From positions 7,883 through 71,882 of the forward strand of contig NZ_FNZN01000001.1 in the NCBI RefSeq assembly GCF_900109345.1: 64,000 bases of DNA, written 5' to 3'. This DNA comes from Maribacter orientalis (GTDB lineage: Bacteria; Bacteroidota; Bacteroidia; Flavobacteriales; Flavobacteriaceae). This document shows positions 35,480 to 44,317 of this stretch, in pieces (positions within the stretch are counted from its first letter, which is position 1; every line of letters starts with the position of its first letter). The notes under the pieces are model-generated. The model was not told the DNA's origin, made no database searches, and was given only the letters and a program-made list of their open reading frames with translations. The position numbers were made by a program, and so were the translations under genes.

Positions 35480-36961
35480 TTAAGACTTATCGATTTCCAT
35501 GGCTACTCTGTTAGCAGCGTTTGTGGCCGCTTCCATTCCCCAACTTCTGTTGTCTGTGTGTGCTCCACCAAAATGGATTCTGCCATGGGCTGCCATGGTA
35601 TGGGGCCAAAACTTTGATAGTTCGCCCAAGGCTGAAAAACCATGACGCTCACAACCGTGTACAAAAGTATCTTTTGACCAATCCTTAACTAAAATCTGTT
35701 CAATGTCTATGTTGGACTTTTTACCAGGGTAGAGTTCCTTAAAGGCATCTAAGGTACGGCTTGGATTAGTACCCCCAGGTGCCTTTGCCATCAAGGAGAC
35801 CCTATCCGTTTGTACTTCATCGGCAACTTGCCAAATATGGGAAAGGGCTGGGTGGTTAAATGAAAGATTGATGCTTAGCTGGTCCTTTAACCAGAATTTA
35901 GATCGGGCTTGGAAGACAATTCTTGTTGTCTGGTCATATTTTAGGTTGTCTATTACATATTGCTTTTCGGGTGGAAGGACGGGAGTAATCAGGATTTTTT
36001 TGAGTGCGGTTGTCCTAAGGCAGCATGCAAGGTAATCGGCAGACATTTCCTTGATCCCCCCCAGTTCTCTATATTTTACGTTTACCCCTGTTTCGGTATG
36101 GGCTATTTCCAAAACTTGACAACCCAGCTTTAGGTTGGTGCCCAAGCGTCGTCCCAATTCATTTGTTAATGCTTGATTCCCTTCTTTAAGACGAAATAGT
36201 TTAAATTGATTATCGTAGCCCCGTTTGTGCATTATAAAGGCTTGCCAAATACTGTAAAGGGCAGAAGTTTTATCTCCTCCCAAGAGTGACATTGCAGCTT
36301 TTGAAGCACCTGCTTGCTCATAGATTTGGGAGACCGGTATGTTTTCTAGTTGGTCGTACCCAATTCCAAAAGGTTGGTATTCATCTGTAAATTTCCCGAA
36401 ATAGGGTTCCAGATATAGTAATTGCAAGTTGCTTACAGGGTTTGATTTCAGAAAATTCAATTCATATTTGTTGAATCCTCCTAGTAGTTCCATCTTCTTT
36501 TCGCGAACCTCTCTTTCCATTTTATCCGTGTGCCATACCCCGTCAATTCTTGTTAATCTATTTTCTCTATGATGATATGGTAGAACGGTAAGTTTGAACT
36601 CCTCAATATACTTCCAGTAGTTTTCGTAACCAGGTTTGGTAAAGTTTTCGGCCCCAAAGTCAGCATACAGTCCATCAGCTAGTCCATCATGAACGGAGAG
36701 TACTGCCCCACCAAATCTTCCAGAGGCTTCCAGTACCGTTACCTCATGACCCTTTTTCATTAATTCATAGGCACAGGAAAGTCCGCTAATACCAGCTCCG
36801 GCGACGATGATTTTTTTGGTTTTTCCTGTAGGGTGCCGTTCATTTTCAAGGTGATCAATTCCAGATTGTGTCTGTGCCATTAGGTGCGTTGGGATTAGGG
36901 AGGCGCTCAATCCCGAATAAATTGTGTTCTTTATAAATCTCCTTCTTTTAATCTGTGTCAT
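35480..36961 (-). CDS. Tat-exported FAD-dependent amine-oxidase-like oxidoreductase
   Basis: 493 residues. Twin-arginine signal (IKRRRFIKNTIYSG), then the FAD motif VAGAGISGLSCAYEL (53-67) with Glu78 for ribose binding and GRFGGAV (81-87). The C-terminal GMEAATNAANRVAME is the second FAD contact. It belongs to the flavin monoamine oxidase/phytoene desaturase superfamily; the substrate is not known. Known: Tat export fits a protein folded around FAD. Inference: with the cytochrome c next door it may oxidise an amine or amino sugar in the periplasm. Confidence 0.85.
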   Translation of the reverse strand: MTQIKRRRFIKNTIYSGLSASLIPTHLMAQTQSGIDHLENERHPTGKTKKIIVAGAGISGLSCAYELMKKGHEVTVLEASGRFGGAVLSVHDGLADGLYADFGAENFTKPGYENYWKYIEEFKLTVLPYHHRENRLTRIDGVWHTDKMEREVREKKMELLGGFNKYELNFLKSNPVSNLQLLYLEPYFGKFTDEYQPFGIGYDQLENIPVSQIYEQAGASKAAMSLLGGDKTSALYSIWQAFIMHKRGYDNQFKLFRLKEGNQALTNELGRRLGTNLKLGCQVLEIAHTETGVNVKYRELGGIKEMSADYLACCLRTTALKKILITPVLPPEKQYVIDNLKYDQTTRIVFQARSKFWLKDQLSINLSFNHPALSHIWQVADEVQTDRVSLMAKAPGGTNPSRTLDAFKELYPGKKSNIDIEQILVKDWSKDTFVHGCERHGFSALGELSKFWPHTMAAHGRIHFGGAHTDNRSWGMEAATNAANRVAMEIDKS

Positions 36962-37136
36962 TCCAACTTTGATTTTTATGTGAAAGCCTTACGATGGTAA
37001 TGGTAATCAAGTGAAAATTATTTTTGATTAAAACCAACATATGACATACTTAGATTTTAGCTAGATATAAAGAAAATAAAAATAATTTTCAAATAGTTCA
37101 ATCATTGCCCTAGATATGGACCTTCTCGTGTAATGA

Positions 37137-38225
37137 TCAACCTGCCATACCTAATACTTTAAGGGCATTCTTGTTGTATATTTTTTCCAGTACTTCATCC
37201 GGAAGATAAAGACCATAAATCATCCAACGTCCCTGTAATTTATGAGCAGGTGTTGGGTCTATATATTCGTCATCGGTTTCCAAAAAACGAAAGTATAGGC
37301 GATAAGCCTCAGCATCACAGGGAGTATCCGTACCAAAGAGTATGCGGTCCTGATATTTTATAAAAAATTTACGGGCCGTATAAGGTTGCCTTCCCAATTC
37401 GCTTATTCGAGCATCTATATCCACATAAAAATTGGGATATGAATCTAGCCAACTTCCAACAACGGCTAAGTCCTCGGGCAGATTGCCAAAATGTGCTCCT
37501 ATAAAAATGGTATTAGGATGTTTTTCAATAACTCTGTTCCTAGCTTCCAAGATTTCCATTTTTGATGGATACGCTTCTCCATAAAAAGACCATTCAGGAT
37601 TTTTACCTAGTTCATCATAGCGTTCATTATATTGATCAATAGGAGTAAAGAAGGCTTTAGGATCTGATACGTGCATCTCAACGGGGATGCCGAGTTCACC
37701 ACATTTAGCCCATATGGGGTCAATTCGGGGATCATCTACAGCTACAAATTTTCCGGAGGCATCTTTAAAACCTAGGCCAAGTGCTTTTGATATTTTTAAC
37801 CCTCGACATCCCAGTTGAACTGCTTTTTCTAACTTCTCAGCTTCTTTGATTCCAAAGTTGGGTTCATCTATTTTACTGAAATCGGGTCTAAAAAAAGGCA
37901 GAAAGCGATCTTTACCTACGGCAGCAGAAACCTTTAGGTGTTCTTTGTAAAAATCATCTTTGGAGAGTGCATCAAGGCTTACGCATTTCCAGACACCTGC
38001 TTTATCCATTTCGGCCAAGTAGTGCTCTGTATTCTCAAGGTCGCCAAGGTGGTTATGGATGTCAATGACAGGGAATTTCGCCTTAATTATTTCTGTTTTT
38101 TTCGTAACAAGCTGACTTACTGGTTGCCAATCAACAAGTTTTAAATCGCTCGATTGTGCCGAAATGCATGTAATAACCAATATGAGAAGCAGGGGCATTA
38201 AAACACTTTTGTTGGGTTTGATCAT
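37137..38225 (-). CDS. Exported amidohydrolase (Amidohydro_2 type), pair A member 1
   Basis: 362 residues. Signal peptide (LMPLLLILVITCISAQ). The metal site starts with His57-x-His59 (DIHNHLGD). Further ligands lie in PVEMHVSDP, IGAHFGN and LFGTDTP, so the TIM-barrel metal set looks complete. Known: this class hydrolyses or decarboxylates ring compounds and lactones; the substrate here is unknown. It resembles the gene at 46379-47443 most (shared CGELGxPVxxHV and GTD blocks). It lies 56 bases after the MBL-fold gene at the 3' end of the amidohydrolase/GH109 cluster. Confidence 0.88.
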   Translation of the reverse strand: MIKPNKSVLMPLLLILVITCISAQSSDLKLVDWQPVSQLVTKKTEIIKAKFPVIDIHNHLGDLENTEHYLAEMDKAGVWKCVSLDALSKDDFYKEHLKVSAAVGKDRFLPFFRPDFSKIDEPNFGIKEAEKLEKAVQLGCRGLKISKALGLGFKDASGKFVAVDDPRIDPIWAKCGELGIPVEMHVSDPKAFFTPIDQYNERYDELGKNPEWSFYGEAYPSKMEILEARNRVIEKHPNTIFIGAHFGNLPEDLAVVGSWLDSYPNFYVDIDARISELGRQPYTARKFFIKYQDRILFGTDTPCDAEAYRLYFRFLETDDEYIDPTPAHKLQGRWMIYGLYLPDEVLEKIYNKNALKVLGMAG

Positions 38226-38281
38226 AATCTCTTATTTAATGTTTATTTTTTTTGAAATCAAGTTAACTTACAGTAAGGTAT

Positions 38282-39175
38282 CTACTTATTCTTGTCCACT
38301 GAGTTGGTATTGCCATGGATATTGATTTTCTCCCCAATATCCAGAATGTGGTACCGATCTTGAAGTGTTTTTGACAAACGAAATTCTACTTCATGGGCAT
38401 ATCCGCTGGTCCAATATCGATTTTGATCTGTTACTTTAAAGGTGTCTCTGTGCTGAGGCAAAATGTAAGCTGGTTCCAATTCATTTATTAGAATTACGGA
38501 AGGATCAATATGGGTGTTGTGTTCAGTAGGGGAGAAGAACAGGACATCAACATTTTTGAGGAACAGATGATCTTCCAATAAAACCGTATCTCCCATTTGT
38601 AGAAAGCGTTTGCCCCCAATTGTGATGACATAGCCACAATCTTCCAAATTTGCATCATAGAACACTGCAAATTTTGGATTACCGTGAATGGCCCTTACGG
38701 GTTCAATATGGATATCACCAATGTCAAAAGGAATTCTTGGGGAAGCCACTTTGATACGATTTTCTGGAATATTTAGTTCTTGCATGGCCGTTTCCTTACA
38801 ATTGGCTGGCATTACAAAAACACAATTTCCATTTTTTGATAAGATTTCACTGGTTTCTCTTTCAAAGTGATCGCCATGTTCGTGGCTGATAAATGAAATA
38901 TCCAGTTCTTTTGCCAATTCTTCCGCCGATATGGGAGAAGATATTGAGCGTTCTTTTGTTTCAAGGGCAAGGTCTGTGCCAATCAGTATGTCATTGTATT
39001 TTATGAGCCAGCCATTATGTCCCGTCCACCATGCAGCTAGTCCGGTTTTGTGAGATTTGATTTCTTTCATAAGTTCCCCTTCGGCATAGGCTTTCTGTGC
39101 ATGCAGACGCTCTTTGGCCCCCAAAAACACAACCAAAAGGAGTAGTGTTCCTTTAAATAAGTTGAATGGTTTCAT
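38282..39175 (-). CDS. Exported MBL-fold metal-dependent hydrolase (UlaG-like)
   Basis: 297 residues from the ATG at 39175. That start is chosen because it gives a clean signal peptide (MKPFNLFKGTLLLLVVFLGA) and a 14-base gap to the GH109 stop; an upstream ATG at 39220 would overlap that gene and bury the signal. The metal motif HEHGDH is at 98-103, and later ligands lie in AIHGNPK, MGDTVL and LPQHRDTF. Known: UlaG-like members open lactones or cleave phosphoesters. Inference: a periplasmic lactonase or esterase acting with the neighbouring sugar oxidoreductases. Confidence 0.85.
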   Translation of the reverse strand: MKPFNLFKGTLLLLVVFLGAKERLHAQKAYAEGELMKEIKSHKTGLAAWWTGHNGWLIKYNDILIGTDLALETKERSISSPISAEELAKELDISFISHEHGDHFERETSEILSKNGNCVFVMPANCKETAMQELNIPENRIKVASPRIPFDIGDIHIEPVRAIHGNPKFAVFYDANLEDCGYVITIGGKRFLQMGDTVLLEDHLFLKNVDVLFFSPTEHNTHIDPSVILINELEPAYILPQHRDTFKVTDQNRYWTSGYAHEVEFRLSKTLQDRYHILDIGEKINIHGNTNSVDKNK

Positions 39176-39189
39176 AATGGCTACAATTT

Positions 39190-40539
39190 TTAGCTGTAAA
39201 TAGGGGTACGTTCTTTCCATTTACCTTTTGTAAAATCAGGTATGTCCACAGACTTACTCTTTTGCGCGACCGAAGCTTCTGAAAGTGGTGAAATTGAGCT
39301 GCTTGTTACCGAGTCATACACATCCCAATCAGGCAAAGTATTGTCGCGTAATGCAGCAATCAATCGGTGCCAATTGATAGGTGTTTTGGTATCACTGCTT
39401 CCATGTCCACGAATGGCACCGCCCTTTCTTTTAGGAGGATTATAATTTTGAATCATGGGGTGTTCGTATTCTTTTACATATTTATCGGCAGACTCCCACC
39501 GATGTTCCTCTGGACTTAGCCCTTCAATATAGATTTTGGAATCCACTCGGTCTCTCAGGTATACACCGCTGGTACCTTGAATACGGAAATTCTCTCTAGG
39601 ATGAGGGGTGTGTGTATCATGGTTTAGGGTAATCAATTTACCGTTTACCGTTCTTATGAGGGTTGCATTATAATCACCAAGGGCCATTTTCTTACTGGCA
39701 TAAGGATGGTCATCACCATACATGGATGCGGCATATCTGTTCAGCATAACGGACTTAGAGCTCATGGAAACAAGGTGATCGAAACGGTCTCCATGATTAA
39801 TGTCCAGAACAGGCATCATATTTCTCATGGGATGGTCTGGATAAAGGTTTCCATTTCGGTCAACTGCATGCTGCAATCGCCAAGGTTCTTCATCAGGGTC
39901 AAATTTCACCCTTCTTAGGTCATGGACATACCCACTTTCTACATGGATAATATCCCCAAGCAGGTTTTTTCGGACCATGTTTAAAAGTGTCATGTCCCCA
40001 AAACCGCCTAGTACAAGGCTGGCCCATTTACCAGTTCTTTCAAAGGTCTCTACTAATTCCCAGCCCTCATCCAAAGTCTGGATCAGAGGAACTTCACACG
40101 CCGCATGCTTATTGTTGTTCATGGCAGCAAGGCAAATAGGGGCATGCCATTTCCATGAAGTACTAACTATCACTGCATCCAGTTCTTCTTCCTGACAGAG
40201 CCGTTTGAAGTCCGTAGGTCCGCGGTCATAGAGCCTTGGGGTAGGTTGACCCGCCTCTTCGATCCATCTTTTTGCCCTATGTAATCTGTCTGGTTTCAGT
40301 TCACAAATTGCAGGTATTTCCACCCCTTCAATGCCTAATGCCACATCAAGATGATAGGAGCCTCGACCACCAATTCCAACAAATCCCAGTCTTATTTTCT
40401 TTTCCGGTACTGCTGTAGTTTCTTGACCTAAAAGTTCCATTGGAACCCCCAAGCCAGCTACGGTTAATCCTCCCATGGCGAACGAGGATTGTTTCAAAAA
40501 TTTTCTTCGGTCATAATCCTTGTTGCTCATAATTTCCAT
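39190..40539 (-). CDS. Tat-exported GH109-like Gfo/Idh/MocA protein, copy 1
   Basis: 449 residues. Twin-arginine signal (YDRRKFLKQSSFAMGG), NAD-binding motif GFVGIGGRGSYHL (about 53-65), then the GH109-type block SGYVHDLRRVKF and DINHGDRFDHLVS. Known: GH109 enzymes are alpha-N-acetylgalactosaminidases using a tightly bound NAD in a redox mechanism; Tat export fits a protein folded with its cofactor. It could instead be a secreted glycoside 3-dehydrogenase. Flanked by amidohydrolase and MBL-fold genes on the same strand. It is paralogous to 42934-44295. Confidence 0.85.
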   Translation of the reverse strand: MEIMSNKDYDRRKFLKQSSFAMGGLTVAGLGVPMELLGQETTAVPEKKIRLGFVGIGGRGSYHLDVALGIEGVEIPAICELKPDRLHRAKRWIEEAGQPTPRLYDRGPTDFKRLCQEEELDAVIVSTSWKWHAPICLAAMNNNKHAACEVPLIQTLDEGWELVETFERTGKWASLVLGGFGDMTLLNMVRKNLLGDIIHVESGYVHDLRRVKFDPDEEPWRLQHAVDRNGNLYPDHPMRNMMPVLDINHGDRFDHLVSMSSKSVMLNRYAASMYGDDHPYASKKMALGDYNATLIRTVNGKLITLNHDTHTPHPRENFRIQGTSGVYLRDRVDSKIYIEGLSPEEHRWESADKYVKEYEHPMIQNYNPPKRKGGAIRGHGSSDTKTPINWHRLIAALRDNTLPDWDVYDSVTSSSISPLSEASVAQKSKSVDIPDFTKGKWKERTPIYS

Positions 40540-40557
40540 ATTTTTAGTGGTAGGCGT

Positions 40558-41667
40558 TTACCCCATAGTTTTAAACCCCAATAACTTTGAGGCATTCTCA
40601 AAGTAAATTTTGTCAATAACTTCACGTGGTAGTTTTAACCCCTTTAATTTACCATAGCCCTTTAGCTTTAAGGGGTTGTCCGTGGCATAAAATTTCCATT
40701 CATCCAGCCACCTTTGGTGAATACGGTCTTTCAATTCGTCTGGATCATCAGTTGGGTTAATAGCTGTGTCGGTCCCATAAATCAACCGGTCCTGATAGGT
40801 AATGAAAAACTCCCTTGTTTTTTGCCGATTATTGAATGTATGTAGTTTAAGGTTTGGCATACGTGTAAGGTCTACTCGCATTAGGGGATAGGCATCCAAA
40901 CGTTTTGCCAGTTCTTCCAAACTCCACTCCAAGCTGCCCAAATGGGCCCCCATAAAGTTCAAGTTAGGATGTTTCTCCAACATAGTGTCCCTAGCATTTA
41001 TCTGATCTTCATAGGAAGGATATTCTGGATGCAAGTACATATGATATTCAGGATGCGAGCCATAATACCCTTGGTTAAAGATCATTTTCTCCAGGGGCAG
41101 CCAACAATCTCTTGGCTCACCATTATGCCCTAGTAGTGGTATACCCGTCTCAGATAGAAAAGTTAATACAGAATCAATTCGTGGATGGTCGACCATCACA
41201 AAATCTCCATTTTCATCCCTAAGATCCATCCCAATATTTTTCCAAATCTTTACAGCGGTTGCACCTTGGGCAAAGGATTGTTTGAGATGGGCTATGGTAC
41301 TTTTCACCCAATCCTTTTGGTCCCAATTGGAAACTTTGAAAGTAGTAGCAAAGTTCATTTGATCCGGAAAGTTATTCAGGTGAATTTTGGCAAATGATTG
41401 TTGTTGGTCCATTATTACTCCAAAAGGGCGGTCATCTACAATATCTTGAAAATAGAAATTATCTGCTATCGCTTGTTGAATAAAATGTGTTTCCTTGGTA
41501 TTGATATGGATATGGACATCAAACTTTTTAACCGTATTAAAATCTTTGAGTTGATAGTAAATTACAGGTTCTATCTTGGTAGCTACAGTATTATTTCTAA
41601 ATTTTACGCCCACATAGATAAAGACGGAACATATGGTTAGTATTAAAAGGTACTTGCTCTGTATCAT
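40558..41667 (-). CDS. Membrane-anchored amidohydrolase (Amidohydro_2 type), pair B member 1
   Basis: 369 residues. One N-terminal hydrophobic segment (LLILTICSVFIYVGV) without an obvious cleavage site suggests a periplasm-facing anchor. The metal pair is His52-x-His54 (DVHIHIN). Other blocks are LLGHNGEPRDCWLP, HPEYHMYLHPE, MGAHLGS and IYGTDTAI. It is a close paralogue of 41698-42669, sharing the first two blocks almost word for word. It lies 18 bases upstream of the GH109 gene in the same cluster. Substrate unknown. Confidence 0.88.
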   Translation of the reverse strand: MIQSKYLLILTICSVFIYVGVKFRNNTVATKIEPVIYYQLKDFNTVKKFDVHIHINTKETHFIQQAIADNFYFQDIVDDRPFGVIMDQQQSFAKIHLNNFPDQMNFATTFKVSNWDQKDWVKSTIAHLKQSFAQGATAVKIWKNIGMDLRDENGDFVMVDHPRIDSVLTFLSETGIPLLGHNGEPRDCWLPLEKMIFNQGYYGSHPEYHMYLHPEYPSYEDQINARDTMLEKHPNLNFMGAHLGSLEWSLEELAKRLDAYPLMRVDLTRMPNLKLHTFNNRQKTREFFITYQDRLIYGTDTAINPTDDPDELKDRIHQRWLDEWKFYATDNPLKLKGYGKLKGLKLPREVIDKIYFENASKLLGFKTMG

Positions 41668-41697
41668 AGTTTAAAAAGATTGTTCCAGTTTAAGATT

Positions 41698-42669
41698 TTA
41701 AATTCTATAGGTATTCTTGGCATTGGTGGTATATATTTTTTGCAAAACCGAAGGGGGCAGTCCTAGCCCTTTAAAGGTCCCCTTTACCTCAGGTGCGGTC
41801 ATAGTATTATCCTTAGCAAAAAAATCCCAATCCAGTTGATATCTATCATCCAAATAAGCGTTTAATCCAGAGACTTCCTGGTCATGATGCATTATAAAAT
41901 CCGTTCCGTAGATAATACGATCTTGATAATTGATAAAGAAATCATATACCTTTTGCCAATGGGTCAAAGTTTGGTACTGCAGGTGACAAATTCTCTCAGC
42001 GAGGTCTACCATGGCCAAAGGATGGTAATCTAACCAAGCGGCAACTTTAGCAACATCCCATTCTAAACTAGCCAAATGCAATCCCACAAAGCGTAGTTTG
42101 GGATGTCTTTTCAAGACTTTGTTCCTTGCTTCCAACTGTTGGTCATAATCGGGGATTTCCGGATGTAAATACATATGATATTCTGGGTGGGCAGCAAAAT
42201 AATCCCGATCGGACTCAACCGTCATTTCATCCATGGGCAGCCAGCAATTTCTTGGCTCCCCATTGTGGCCTAGGACCACCACGTCATTTTCTTCAAGATA
42301 TTTAAAAATAGGTTCAAAAGACGGATGGTCAATCATAACGTAATGGCCATTTTTGTCTTGGATGGACATACCTATGTTTTTCCAGATCTTTACGCCAATG
42401 GCTCCCATATCCAACGATTTTTTAATGGTATTTAGGCTGGTCTCTAGCCATTTTTGGGAACCCCAAGCCCTGCATGAGAACGTTGTGGTAAAGTTTAAAT
42501 AATCTCCATAGGCCTTTTTAAGATTCACTACCGTTTTTAACTGATCGTCAACAGAAGGAAATCCAGGAACATCTGTAACTATGGATAAGTATCCAATATC
42601 CTTTTTAACACCGTATTCCAATAGATTGGTTTTGGTTGAGTTATAATGGATATGGGCATCTATTTTCAT
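41698..42669 (-). CDS. Cytoplasmic amidohydrolase (Amidohydro_2 type), pair B member 2
   Basis: 323 residues with no signal peptide: the barrel starts at once with the metal pair His6-x-His8 (KIDAHIHYN). Shared with its neighbour are VLGHNGEPRNCWLP, HPEYHMYLHPE and IYGTDFIM. It is the only one of the four island amidohydrolases predicted to stay in the cytoplasm. Inference: it could fill the missing intracellular sugar deacetylase step, but its family is not NagA, so this needs an assay. It heads a transcript block, with 264 non-coding bases before it. Confidence 0.88.
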   Translation of the reverse strand: MKIDAHIHYNSTKTNLLEYGVKKDIGYLSIVTDVPGFPSVDDQLKTVVNLKKAYGDYLNFTTTFSCRAWGSQKWLETSLNTIKKSLDMGAIGVKIWKNIGMSIQDKNGHYVMIDHPSFEPIFKYLEENDVVVLGHNGEPRNCWLPMDEMTVESDRDYFAAHPEYHMYLHPEIPDYDQQLEARNKVLKRHPKLRFVGLHLASLEWDVAKVAAWLDYHPLAMVDLAERICHLQYQTLTHWQKVYDFFINYQDRIIYGTDFIMHHDQEVSGLNAYLDDRYQLDWDFFAKDNTMTAPEVKGTFKGLGLPPSVLQKIYTTNAKNTYRI

Positions 42670-42933
42670 GGGTTGCTTAATTTAATAGCGGTTTTATTTT
42701 ACGCTTTTGAAAGACCTTAGGTTTGGTCAATGCCGCCTTAGCGGACACTTAAATTAGCCAAGAAACATCAGGCCATGATTTCTTGTATCGTTACTATATA
42801 CCAATAGTAAGGGAGCGATGTATTCAAATTTCAGAAATGCTTCCAAATTATTGCTGAATAAGAAAGCATATGCCCCATTTTTAAGGGCAAATAGGAATTA
42901 GCAATACTCCCCGGTCAATGAAATTGATATGAC

Positions 42934-44295
42934 CTAATAATTATCTTTCATCCACTCGTAAGGTGCCCTTTTCATCCAAAAGCCCCTGGTGAAATCTGGA
43001 AAGTCCTGTGTCTCTCCATTATTAGCAATAGAAGCTTCGGACAATGGAGTTACGGCACTCCAAGCCGCAGCATCATAGGCGTCTAAGGGTGGGGCAATAT
43101 TAGCCTTTGCGGATTCTACAAAAGAGTTGAGTACAAAGAAATCCATACCGCCATGACCTGCACCCAGGGCATACTCACCATATTTTTTCCAAAGGGGGTG
43201 GTCATATTCCTCCAACCAAGAAGTAGCTTCATCCCATTCGTGTGCCTCTTTGGATTTACCTTCAATATAAATTCTATTGCCGTCCACTTCCCAAAGACCG
43301 TTGGCACCTTGTACACGGAATCCTAGGGAATAAGGCCTAGGCAGATTACAGTCATGGGTTATGATAATAGTTTCTCCATTTGCGGTATCTATGGTTGAGG
43401 TAATGACGTCGCCTTGTTTAAACTTTACATTTGCATTGGGGTGTTCTTTGCCTCCAACTTCTACTACATAGTTATGCAGCCCGATGGCCTTTGTGGCATG
43501 AGAGGTCAGGGAAACAAATCTATTGCCCCGGTTTACATCCGCCATTACGGCTATTGGCCCAAGGCCATGGGTAGGATAGACATCAGCATTGCGTTTCACC
43601 GAGTGCGCGGTACGCCATTTGGCTTCCGAAATACCTTTTTCGCCAAACTCTGCGCCCTTGCCATAGGCTGTTTTACCGTCATTAAATTTCACATGCCTTA
43701 GATCGTGCTGATAACCGCATCTGAAGTGTACCAACTCACCGAACAAGTTTTGTTTTACCATATTCAGTACGGCTAGGATATCCCTGCGATAGTTCACATT
43801 TTCCAAGATCATCATGTGGGTTCCGGTTTGCTCATGCATATTCACCAAATCCCAACATTCTTCTAAAGTATTGGCTGCCGAAACCTCCACTCCGGCATAT
43901 TTACCTGCTTTCATGGCATCTACCGTCATGCGTGTATGCCAAAGCCAAGGTGTGGCAATGATAACAGCATCCACTTCTTTCAAATCTAGCATGTTCCGAT
44001 AGTCATAATCAGAACTGCCAAAAGTCTTGGGCGCCTTGAACCCAGCTTTCTTAATATGATCTTGTGCTATTCTTATCCGCTCTGGGTCAGTATCACAGAT
44101 CGCGGTAACATTGATATCTTTGCGTAATAGCAGGTTTCTAAGGTGGTTGGTGCCCCGCAATCCTACCCCGATCATGCCTACGTTCAACTTGTCATTCTCA
44201 TTAAAGTACTGGGTGGCAAAGCTGGGTACTGCAAAAAGGCCTGCACTTGCCAAGGTGGTATTCTTTAAAAAATCTCGTCTAGAATTCATAATCAT
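42934..44295 (-). CDS. Tat-exported GH109-like Gfo/Idh/MocA protein, copy 2
   Basis: 453 residues. Twin-arginine signal (NSRRDFLKNTTLASAG), NAD motif GMIGVGLRGTNHLRN (about 40-54), and the GH109 hallmark RCGYQHDLRHVKFN. ENVNYRRDILAVLNMV and ADVNRGNRFVSLTS follow, as in characterised GH109 alpha-N-acetylgalactosaminidases. This copy fits the family better than copy 1. It lies 22 bases after the GH36 gene, so both exo-acting enzymes are made together. Likely role: release of terminal alpha-GalNAc in the periplasm. Confidence 0.88.
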   Translation of the reverse strand: MIMNSRRDFLKNTTLASAGLFAVPSFATQYFNENDKLNVGMIGVGLRGTNHLRNLLLRKDINVTAICDTDPERIRIAQDHIKKAGFKAPKTFGSSDYDYRNMLDLKEVDAVIIATPWLWHTRMTVDAMKAGKYAGVEVSAANTLEECWDLVNMHEQTGTHMMILENVNYRRDILAVLNMVKQNLFGELVHFRCGYQHDLRHVKFNDGKTAYGKGAEFGEKGISEAKWRTAHSVKRNADVYPTHGLGPIAVMADVNRGNRFVSLTSHATKAIGLHNYVVEVGGKEHPNANVKFKQGDVITSTIDTANGETIIITHDCNLPRPYSLGFRVQGANGLWEVDGNRIYIEGKSKEAHEWDEATSWLEEYDHPLWKKYGEYALGAGHGGMDFFVLNSFVESAKANIAPPLDAYDAAAWSAVTPLSEASIANNGETQDFPDFTRGFWMKRAPYEWMKDNY

Positions 44296-44317
44296 TGTTC
44301 TTGGTTATTATCTAATG

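Noticed and set aside
38282..39175. MBL-fold gene as a beta-lactamase resistance gene
   Set aside because: The fold is shared by many hydrolases; the UlaG-like layout and glycan context argue against antibiotic resistance.
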